A DNA stretch of 36,656 nucleotides from Melioribacter roseus P3M-2 (GTDB lineage: Bacteria; Bacteroidota; Ignavibacteria; Kapaibacteriales; Kapaibacteriaceae). Shown here one piece after another: positions 1-8,020 of this stretch (positions within the stretch are counted from its first letter, which is position 1; the number at the start of each line of letters is the position of its first letter). The stretch lies in contig CAMCXP010000005.1 in the NCBI GenBank assembly GCA_945883395.1, positions 1 through 36,656 on the forward strand. Direction: 5' to 3'. The notes beneath the pieces are model-generated. The model saw nothing but the letters and a program-made list of their open reading frames with translations. It made no database searches and was not told the origin of the DNA. A program made the translations under genes and the position numbers.

Positions 1-3000
1 CACGAAACCAGCCGATCACGTTGCGTTTGCGCAAGATTCTTCCACAGGCGACGGCAGTGCGGTTTGCACTTAGCGGAACAAGTGATCCAGACGCTGTCGT
101 CGAAAACATCATCACGCGCACAGCCGGACAGGACTCCGTTGAATGGACCACAGATGCGGGTGTGCTTCCTGTGAACGCAAAGGTGAGTGTATCGGCAGTC
201 ACGCCATATGTGCAAGATGATGGAGCTGAAGTCGTGCGCTCGATCAACACAGCGCCAGACACACTGTCGATGACGTCCGCGATACCGTTTGATGTTCTTC
301 GTCTTGACTGGAATGTTGATCCAACAACGCAACTGATTCGCGGAGTAAAGCCGTTCCAAAACACGCTCAGCTTCAGTCGCATTCCAGCACAGACGAGACA
401 GATCGAATTGCTCGTGCATGATGATCGCGACAACATCATTGACTCAATTGCGCTCGACGTTCCGTATCGATTGGGGTATGATCCTACGCTGCGTGTTGCA
501 TCACCGTTTGCGTTTAGTGCATTCAACATCGCAGCACTCGAAGTTCGCTACATATCAGACGGCGGACCTGTTGATGGGATCCGATATCGTCGTGCGATCA
601 CATCGCAGCAACAGCCGTTTAGTCTTACGCTAAAATCACTCGACGCTACGACAGCTCCGCCAACGTATGTGAACCGTCCACTTCGTCAGGGCTCATCAGA
701 TATTGCTGAACTCACGCTTCGTTGGACATCCGGTAAGGGGCTTGCACCCACTGTTGCTATTGATTCTATCGTCATGGATGTATTGGATTGTGCGGGGAAC
801 GTCATCGACCGCGAGATGCTTCCTGTGCCGGCACAGTTATCGTCCACAGGTATTGTCGCACAGGCACTGTATGCAGTGTCGAAGCTGCCGCTTTCAACTG
901 ATGCAGTGCGGATGACCGTGTACTCGGAGAGTATGACGCTGCCGAGGGCTGGCGTGGCCACAACAATCCCGTTGAAGCTTCGCACGAACCCATTGCTTCA
1001 TGTTCCGCTTGGTCTGTCGTATCCGACGTACCGCGTGAACGATACAACAAGCTTTGCGTTGCGCCAGCAAATGGTGGCGACGAACGTGAACGGCATCACC
1101 GAAATCGACTCGCTTCAAATCGTCGATGCTTCTTCGCGCGTTGTGACAACGTTTGCGGCTGCGCGTCCGAATGGTGACACGATTCGCTTTGCGGAGTACG
1201 ACTTCAACACATTGCGTCATGAGGATAGTCCGTTCTTCATTCGGGGCCTCATTCGGACATCGACGTGTGTGCAGTTGCCGGCAATTCTTGATACGCTCGC
1301 GCTGATCGAAGTGAAGCCGGTGATGGACGCGCCGCGTGAGCGCAACTGGGTATACTCGTCGAAGGGATGGGGTCCGTTCCAGCAGGGCAGAGCTCCGACA
1401 ACAACCATCGTTGCAAGTGTTTCGCCTTCGTGGTTTATCACATCGCGTGCTGAGGTAGCCGATAGTCTTGCCATCAGTGTTGTTGGCTGGAGCAAGGAGT
1501 TCGGCATCTTCACTGCAGACAATCCGCAGGGCTTTGTGTATGCCGCGCGCAGCCCACTCCCGGGATCTGTCCGTGTGCGTAGTGCTCTCAATCTAAATCC
1601 GTTCGACACCGCATCGGCTGTCGGCATTCGCGTTCAGCGATATGCTCGATCGCTCAGGGGAACAACAAAGGAATTCGAGCAGCTCTATACATTCCCTATT
1701 GCAATGCGTGAGTTCCCCGATCAACGCATTGTTGCTGATACGACAGGATTCGAGCAATCAGTGCTTGCCGGTACAAGCAGTGCGGACGTCATGAAGAGTA
1801 TCTACGACTTCCGTATGGAGCCGCAGTCGGCGGCAATCGACTCGCTGCGATTTGTGATGATGAGTAGCGACGAAACAGTGCTTGACGGACTCGCTGTTGG
1901 TGCGCAATCACGCAGTGTCGCTGATTCAACGTCAGTCTTCACGATGCAACGCAACGTTGCGTCATATCCGTGGCCGCACGTCGCACGTGATCGTGCGCGT
2001 GTGGCAATCAATGTTGGGTACCAGTTTGCTGGCGCGACGAAGCCAACGAAGATCCAGAAGACTGCGATTACGATTCTTCCACGCGCTGATTGGCTGAACG
2101 GTGCAGACGTATCGCTCAGTGGTGCAGCGACAGACAGTCTGATTGATCTCGCAGTTCGCATCCCAATGCCATTCTTTGCTGTCAGCGATGTCCTTCCATT
2201 GTTCGGCCGTGTCTCAAGCAAGCTTGTATCGAGTGATCCCAATGGATCTCTCAGTGTAGCGGCGCGTTACAACACGAAGTCACGAGGCTTTTCTATCCTT
2301 GATGCACCGCAAACGGAATCGTTTTGGAAGCCTACGATCAGTATCGCAGACGGCGGAAACTTCAACATCTCCAACACTGTCAATGATGGATCGACATTTG
2401 ATGAATTCACTGCGCTGTATCGCTTTGTTGATGCACCGTTAGCTGATAACTCGGCCATCGTTCCAAACAGAGAGCTTCGCGTGCGTCAACTGTATACGGC
2501 TGGAGGCGGTGGTCCTGTTGGTATGGTTCGTTGGATTAAGGAAATGGGCGGCATCATCAAGAAGCTCGCAAAGGCGACGTCGATTGTGAGCTTGACGCCA
2601 ACGTTTGTGCTGGATCTATCGGCGAGACAGGTGTCGACCGTGAATCTGGGAACTGAGGAAACTGGTACGCTCGTGCACCTGAGCGAAGAAGAGCCACCAA
2701 GCATTGAGACAGAGCCAAATGAGTTTCCTACAAGTCAGGGTATGTCGTGGATCATCACAGGTGGTGGTGGTATCGATGCAAGTCTGATGGGTGTGTTCGG
2801 TATCAACGCATCAATCACTCACAACATGGTCGTGGCCTACGGTAACACGTATTCGGGTGCCGTGAATAGTCGCAAGGAGCGATACTGGCCTGCGGGACGT
2901 ATTCACGAGAACTGGTTCAATCTAGAAATGTCGTTGTTCTTCGGCCTCATCAATATCGACTTGTTCCGAGGTCGCTTGAACAGTTGGTTGCAGGATGACG

Positions 3001-4727
3001 ATGCAATGCCATCGTACTTGGTGTTCAGTAGTTCATGGGAGTCGTTGTTTAAGCCAGGTATTCCTGAGCCTCCAGTTGAAATTCCGACGCGAGTGCAACC
3101 ACTTGCTGGATTGTCACAAGAGTTACCGTTTTACAATCCGGCACCGGCAATTGCATCCGATACGAGCAATCTTCTCGCAGTGCATATCGAGCAGGCGCTG
3201 CTCGACAACTCGGGTCGCCTTGTGTTGTCGACGCTGAACAACAGAACGCGCGGACTTGAATCGTCGGTAACCGTGATGCAGAATCGCAATGGCATGCATC
3301 ATGCAACGCTTGCTCTTGTAGGCAAGCAGGGGAATGCTGCTGTCGCATGGACGCAGAATGCGTTTGACTCACGGTACTATGGATCGTCGAATCTCAATGA
3401 TCTGCTGGGGTACGAAGAAGTACATGCTGCGATGTACGATGCAACGACAAACGCCGTACAGCAGCTTGGCCGCATTTCGGAGCCAGCGCAATTCACTGGT
3501 ACACCTCGCATTGCAGTTGCCAATGACTCATCGACTGCGATGGTTGTATGGCAGACAATTCGACTCACTGAATCTCCATTGCCTGGGCAGCCCCCTGTCT
3601 ATATGTCGGACATTCGTGTGCGTCCGATCATTCGTACTGCAAGGGGCTGGCAACTCGGCGAATCAAAGGTTGTGTGGTCGCGTCCGAACGCTCGCGATGT
3701 CAATATCACGTCACTCCCGAATGGACAGTATTTGATTGCGTGCATATATGACGAATCAAACGCGCAACAAGAGACAGTCTCGTATTGGGAAGTCTCGGCG
3801 ACGTCGACCAAGCCATGGGAGCGCATGGGCTCTGTAGATGAAGCTGCACTTGGCATCGTGAAGTCGGATATCGAACTGATGTCAAACGGCAACGACGTTG
3901 TGCTGATATACGGTCACGCACATTCGACAGACTCTGCGAGCTATGTGCGCTCGTTGAACTATCACCGCTATACCGATGGCGTGTGGAAGAGCATGGGATC
4001 GCCAAATCTCGGCGGGTCTACTGGACTATTCCGACATATCAAGGGCGATGTATCGAATGGTGGAACGCTCTTCACGCTGATTGATGCGTACGACTACGAA
4101 AAGACGGACAGCACGCGTCACAAGGTGATTGCAATTGTCGGATCAATTCACACATCACCAGACTCGTGGAAGGTCTTCAGCAATCACGAAGTATACTCTG
4201 AGGGTGATCGCTCGATATGGTCGGCAGATGCATCGGTGGGATACGACGATATCCTGTACGTAGCAACGCAAGAGCTCGACACGCTGCGTGGCAATCGTCA
4301 GCAGTATCGCAATGGCAAGCCCCTTGGCGCAAGTCGTCTCAATACCGTGCTTCGTGCTATGAAGCTCTCGAAGGATGGAAACCTTGTGGGCTCGTCGTTT
4401 GGAGGAAATCCTACATCGGTTGGTCAGGATCGCCATGAAGATCTCGAAGCATCATTGCGATATCGCGTTCGCTTGATGGATCCTGCACCCAATCCAACGC
4501 AAGGCACGTGCACAGTACCTGTTTCGGTTCTGCGTGCATGCACGATCACTGTGCGCCTTGTCGATGCAGTTGGACGCGCAATCGAAACTCTGTACGCTGG
4601 GGCTGTTGGTGAAGGTATTCAGGGAATCACGTTCAATGTGTCGGCAATCCCTGCCGGCGCATACCACGTGGTAATCTCCGACCACATCGGCGTTGCAGGC
4701 AGTGTTCCGTTGGTGGTGATGCCGTGA
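1..4727 (+). CDS. Very large secreted/surface protein with C-terminal type IX secretion-like sorting domain; 5' partial (frame open to window edge)
   Basis: ORF 21..4727 is open to base 3 with no stop. C-terminus 'LMDPAPNPTQGTCTVPVSVLRACTITVRLVDAVGRAIETLYAG...IPAGAYHVVIS' resembles a T9SS type A CTD. The body has no domain I recognise. Confidence 0.85.
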   Translation, partial: RNQPITLRLRKILPQATAVRFALSGTSDPDAVVENIITRTAGQDSVEWTTDAGVLPVNAKVSVSAVTPYVQDDGAEVVRSINTAPDTLSMTSAIPFDVLRLDWNVDPTTQLIRGVKPFQNTLSFSRIPAQTRQIELLVHDDRDNIIDSIALDVPYRLGYDPTLRVASPFAFSAFNIAALEVRYISDGGPVDGIRYRRAITSQQQPFSLTLKSLDATTAPPTYVNRPLRQGSSDIAELTLRWTSGKGLAPTVAIDSIVMDVLDCAGNVIDREMLPVPAQLSSTGIVAQALYAVSKLPLSTDAVRMTVYSESMTLPRAGVATTIPLKLRTNPLLHVPLGLSYPTYRVNDTTSFALRQQMVATNVNGITEIDSLQIVDASSRVVTTFAAARPNGDTIRFAEYDFNTLRHEDSPFFIRGLIRTSTCVQLPAILDTLALIEVKPVMDAPRERNWVYSSKGWGPFQQGRAPTTTIVASVSPSWFITSRAEVADSLAISVVGWSKEFGIFTADNPQGFVYAARSPLPGSVRVRSALNLNPFDTASAVGIRVQRYARSLRGTTKEFEQLYTFPIAMREFPDQRIVADTTGFEQSVLAGTSSADVMKSIYDFRMEPQSAAIDSLRFVMMSSDETVLDGLAVGAQSRSVADSTSVFTMQRNVASYPWPHVARDRARVAINVGYQFAGATKPTKIQKTAITILPRADWLNGADVSLSGAATDSLIDLAVRIPMPFFAVSDVLPLFGRVSSKLVSSDPNGSLSVAARYNTKSRGFSILDAPQTESFWKPTISIADGGNFNISNTVNDGSTFDEFTALYRFVDAPLADNSAIVPNRELRVRQLYTAGGGGPVGMVRWIKEMGGIIKKLAKATSIVSLTPTFVLDLSARQVSTVNLGTEETGTLVHLSEEEPPSIETEPNEFPTSQGMSWIITGGGGIDASLMGVFGINASITHNMVVAYGNTYSGAVNSRKERYWPAGRIHENWFNLEMSLFFGLINIDLFRGRLNSWLQDDDAMPSYLVFSSSWESLFKPGIPEPPVEIPTRVQPLAGLSQELPFYNPAPAIASDTSNLLAVHIEQALLDNSGRLVLSTLNNRTRGLESSVTVMQNRNGMHHATLALVGKQGNAAVAWTQNAFDSRYYGSSNLNDLLGYEEVHAAMYDATTNAVQQLGRISEPAQFTGTPRIAVANDSSTAMVVWQTIRLTESPLPGQPPVYMSDIRVRPIIRTARGWQLGESKVVWSRPNARDVNITSLPNGQYLIACIYDESNAQQETVSYWEVSATSTKPWERMGSVDEAALGIVKSDIELMSNGNDVVLIYGHAHSTDSASYVRSLNYHRYTDGVWKSMGSPNLGGSTGLFRHIKGDVSNGGTLFTLIDAYDYEKTDSTRHKVIAIVGSIHTSPDSWKVFSNHEVYSEGDRSIWSADASVGYDDILYVATQELDTLRGNRQQYRNGKPLGASRLNTVLRAMKLSKDGNLVGSSFGGNPTSVGQDRHEDLEASLRYRVRLMDPAPNPTQGTCTVPVSVLRACTITVRLVDAVGRAIETLYAGAVGEGIQGITFNVSAIPAGAYHVVISDHIGVAGSVPLVVMP

Positions 4728-4729
4728 TT

Positions 4730-4763
4730 CCGTACGGACGACCACATAGGGTCGTCCGTGCGG
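4730..4763. terminator. Strong hairpin between convergent genes, likely bidirectional terminator
   Basis: CCGTACGGACGACC-ACATAG-GGTCGTCCGTGCGG: 14-bp stem with one G:T wobble. Confidence 0.6.
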
Positions 4764-4783
4764 AGTTCGCTCGTTCGGCGTTG

Positions 4784-5440
4784 TTAGTCCTTTACACAGC
4801 GCACAGAAAAACCGTTGCCCATGTAGAATGCGCCGCGGTAACATTTCTGTGTGTTGCGTCCGAGGTAGCGCTTCCATGCAAGGTTGTTGTTGCTCACTGT
4901 TGAGCTCCACCAGTGTCCGAGTTCACCGTAGCTGTAGAACAGACCGTTGAAGTCGACGAAGCCGGAAGGCAAACCGAAAAAACCGCTGCTGTCATTGCCG
5001 TTGCCGTTATTAAGCCAGCCGCTCTTACTCTTCATATTTCCACCAGCGACGGCTGTACCGCCGAGGAAATCAACGAGCGTTGTCCACTCCTGATCCGTTG
5101 GCACATGATATCCTGCTGGCGCGAGTACGCGTGGATCTGTCACAGCATACCAGTTGTAAAGCTTGCCGTGTCGCGCACCATTCGCTGCATTGTTGTCGTA
5201 GTAACACCATGCAGGTGTTCCCTCGTTCGCAGCCTTCTCCCACAATTCATACGTCGATGCATGTGGGATTGAATCCCCATTTCGGAAGGTGCTCACATTC
5301 AGATTCGTTGTCATCCACACTTGCGTGCCGATGCGGATCTCGGATGTAGATGGAACCTCCGGTTCGATGACTGTTGATTCCGTGCACGACGACACGATCA
5401 ATGCAACGCATGCGCAGAGCGCAACAAACACCTTCATCAT
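4784..5440 (-). CDS. FISUMP-domain lipoprotein
   Basis: Lipobox-like 'ALIVSSC'; motifs 'IGTQVWMTTNLNVSTFRNG', 'GKLYNWYAV', 'GYHVPTDQEWTTL', 'WWSST', 'GFSVRCVKD' are typical of the Fibrobacter succinogenes major paralogous domain. Confidence 0.85.
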   Translation of the reverse strand: MMKVFVALCACVALIVSSCTESTVIEPEVPSTSEIRIGTQVWMTTNLNVSTFRNGDSIPHASTYELWEKAANEGTPAWCYYDNNAANGARHGKLYNWYAVTDPRVLAPAGYHVPTDQEWTTLVDFLGGTAVAGGNMKSKSGWLNNGNGNDSSGFFGLPSGFVDFNGLFYSYGELGHWWSSTVSNNNLAWKRYLGRNTQKCYRGAFYMGNGFSVRCVKD

Positions 5441-5571
5441 AGCCCCCTATGTGCGCTCAGTCATAGAGCGCTGTTGAAGAATGCGGTAAAGATACAAATG
5501 CGTATCGTTGGTGTATCTTGTCGCGTGCAACGTGCACACAGCAGTTCATTGTTTTATCTATCGGGGGATGT

Positions 5572-6210
5572 ATGAAGCAGTTTGTGGCTACGATGATTGT
5601 AGCAATCATGATCGCCGGCACAGCATCGGCACAGATGGTGCCTTTCACGCCATCTGGGACATCGGCGGTGACGCCATTTGCGAGTCTTGCGTTGAAGGAT
5701 AATGCCAAGAGCGAATACGCGCTCGGTGCAATGTATATGGCCTCGTTCGGACTTGGCGTTCAGGCCGATTACTCTATGGGGAACGGCGGCTCAGACGGTC
5801 TTTCCTCCTCAACGTCAGACGTGTCGTTGAGCGTTGGCTATTTCCCTGTGTGGGCGGGTTCGACAGGGGGCTTTAATCTTGGCGTTGTTGCTGGGTACTC
5901 ATCAGGTAGGTTCGACAACGATAATGGTGGCCTCGTCAAGAACGATCGTGACTACTCACTCGGCCTGTCGACGTCCTATACTGGCGTCGTCTCCGACCGT
6001 GTATCGGTCATTCCATTCTTCACACTCGGCTGGGCAGTAGAAGAAGAGTCAAACGATGTTGTAAGCAATTGGGATCGTGGTTCATATAATGCGTATGGTA
6101 CACACATCCGCTACGGCATGGGCTCCAACGCATTGGTTTTCACAGTGCAGTCGAGTGGAGCTTCATGGGAACGCCTCGCACTCGGCGTGCGCTATGTGAT
6201 TGCGTTGTAA
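5572..6210 (+). CDS. Outer-membrane beta-barrel-like protein
   Basis: Signal peptide MKQFVATMIVAIMIAGTASAQ, alternating amphipathic strands, C-terminal 'LALGVRYVIAL'. GGGGG precedes the ATG. Confidence 0.7.
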   Translation: MKQFVATMIVAIMIAGTASAQMVPFTPSGTSAVTPFASLALKDNAKSEYALGAMYMASFGLGVQADYSMGNGGSDGLSSSTSDVSLSVGYFPVWAGSTGGFNLGVVAGYSSGRFDNDNGGLVKNDRDYSLGLSTSYTGVVSDRVSVIPFFTLGWAVEEESNDVVSNWDRGSYNAYGTHIRYGMGSNALVFTVQSSGASWERLALGVRYVIAL

Positions 6211-6227
6211 GATTCATTGATGCACTG

Positions 6228-6282
6228 GCGGCCACATAGGGTCGCAACGGGAAGAGCGAGGGGCGACCATACATGGTCGCCC
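6228..6282. terminator. Tandem hairpins downstream of the beta-barrel gene
   Basis: GCGGCC-ACATAG-GGTCGC followed by GGGCGACC-ATACAT-GGTCGCCC then TTTGCATTT. Confidence 0.5.
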
Positions 6283-6289
6283 TTTGCAT

Positions 6290-6715
6290 TTACAATGGCA
6301 CCGATTTCGGATTCGAAAACACGTTGTCGGGGTCGAGATGACGTTTCACCGCGCGGAGACGTTCGAGGTTGTTGCCGTAGTATGCTTCGAGGTAGTTCGT
6401 CTCGCGACGGTCGATGAAGTTGATGACGCTGTTCCGTGATGTATATGGCTCCATTGCAGCATGGAATGCATCGAGCCACGCAAAATTCGCAGCGAGATAC
6501 TTACTGTCTGGCGCTTGCCACTCAAGATCGATCGACGAGATCATCGTTGCGTTGCGGAATGGAAATGCCGTCGCATCATTCGGTACGTCCTTGATCCGTC
6601 CGCCCATGAGGAAGTACTTCCACATTGCATCAACTGAGGTGCCGGGCCACTCGCGCATGTAGCGGAAAATGGTGTCGCGGCCCTCGGCAGAGATCTTGTC
6701 GAAGGCGAATCGTGT
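6290..6715 (-). pseudogene. C-terminal fragment of a BBE-domain (berberine-bridge-like) FAD-linked oxidoreductase, fused in frame to a transposase fragment
   Basis: 'VPNDATAFPFRNATMISSIDLEWQAPD...YTSRNSVINFIDRRETNYLEAYYGNNLERLRAVKRHLDPDNVFSNPKSVPL' is a BBE C-terminus. The FAD_binding_4 part is absent and the ORF 6290..6823 starts with IS3 OrfB sequence. Confidence 0.75.
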
Positions 6716-7356
6716 ACGCTTGGGTTGCTTTGATGGCACCTTCAGTCCTTCTTCGCGCCACACGCGGTAGACGAACTTGTGGTTTACCTTCCATCCCTCT
6801 GCCTGCATAAAAACCCATATCATTCGTTAGCCGTAGCGCCCATATTCCTTTGCCAAGGCAATGATGCGCATACGAGCGGCATCCTCTGCCTTGCACTTGA
6901 GTGCCTCATGACGCTGCGTTGAACGTATCTATCCCAGAGTCTTGCATGCCCGGCGCTGACTCACCGCTAAGACACCCATTACACAATGGACGGTCTCACG
7001 GCGCCTAGCCGGGCTCAAAAGTTTCCCCGGGCTACCTCTTTCAGGATCTGGTTGTCTACCGTCAGATCTGATACCGCTCGTCGCAGGCGTCGGTTCTCTG
7101 CCTCCACATCCTTGAGCTTCTTGACCTGCTCAAGGCCTACACCGCCGTAGATCTTACGCCATCGTTAGTACGTTGCTTCTGTGATCTTTTGATCTCTGCA
7201 AAAGGCGTCTATGGTACCACCTTTGGATACAACAACCTCGGCTGCTCGCAACATGCCGATGATCTGCTCTTCCGTGTGATGTTTCCGTCCCATACCGAGC
7301 TCCTTTCGACTACCAAACTATCATTTCTGTTGGTAGTATTTTTGGGGAGCAGGTCA
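6716..7356 (-). mobile_element. Truncated, decayed IS3-family insertion sequence (orfA plus 5' part of orfB, one terminal end)
   Basis: Reverse strand shows OrfA 'MGRKHHTEEQIIGMLRAAEVVVSKGGTIDAFCRDQKITEATY*RWRKIYGGVGLEQVKKLKDVEAENRRLRRAVSDLTVDNQILKEVARGNF*'. It is followed by an overlapping frame 'SPARRRETVHCVMGVLAVSQRRACKTLG*IRSTQRHEALKCKAEDAARMRIIALAKEYGRYG*RMIWVFMQAEGWKVNHKFVYRVWREEGLKVPSKQPKR'. The end TGACCTGCTCCCCAAAAAT resembles IS3-family terminal repeats. Confidence 0.85.
7015..7293 (-). pseudogene. IS3-family OrfA with internal stop
   Basis: ATG at 7293, TGA at 7015-7017, internal TAA at 7165-7167 (ATY*RW). Confidence 0.8.
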
Positions 7357-7925
7357 GCTCGGCTAGCTTTGATTCGTCGCTGAGCTACGACCGATCAAAG
7401 GTCGAGGAAACCGTGATCGTGGAACGTGTGAAAACCGGTGGTGCTGCTGATCGTGCAGGCATCAAGGTTGGCGACATCATCCGAACGCTGAACGGTGTAC
7501 TCGTCCGCACCAAGGACAACATCATGCAGTATATGGCAATGTTCCGTCCGGGGCAGCGCATCTCCGTCGGACTCGGTCGTAATGGCGATTCACTCTCCGT
7601 CGATGTGCAACTCGACACCATGGAACTCCCGTTCGAGCAGCGTGATCGCGTCGCCACACGGAAGCCGTTGTTTGGCGCAGAGATCGTCTCAACCGGTTCC
7701 ACATGTACGCTCAAGAATGTGAAGCGCTATGGCCCATGCTACCACGCTGGACTTCAGGATGGCGACCTCATCGTTTCAGTGAACGGTCGGCCCGTGACGT
7801 CGCGTGATGACCTAACGCGGACTATTGAGCCCCTCGTACCTGGCGCAGTTGCAGCAGTCGTTGCCGATCGTCGTGGCACGCGCATCACAAGTGACCTCGT
7901 CGTGGGCGCGACGCATAAGAAGTAG
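7357..7925 (+). CDS. Tandem-PDZ protein, probably 5'-truncated by the IS
   Basis: Two PDZ-like repeats ('GGAADRAGIKVGDIIRTLNG', 'GPCYHAGLQDGDLIVSVNGRPV'). The frame is open through the IS boundary and there is no signal peptide; GTG at 7413 is the first called start. Confidence 0.65.
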
Positions 7926-7963
7926 CGTACGCTGTTCCGTCTGTTACGCAGATGTAACCTTGC

Positions 7964-7971
7964 TAACTTTG
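7964..7971 (+). promoter_or_regulatory. Bacteroidetes-type -7 box TAACTTTG
   Basis: Exact TAnnTTTG about 50 nt upstream of the ATG at 8021. Confidence 0.45.
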
Positions 7972-8020
7972 CGGGATTCTTGCGCTTTCCACGAATTTCT
8001 GCACAGTTCGCACAGTACCT

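Noticed and set aside
7924-7933. AGCGTACGCT palindrome at the PDZ gene stop
   Set aside because: Only 10 bp, no T-tract, no repetition seen; could easily be chance.
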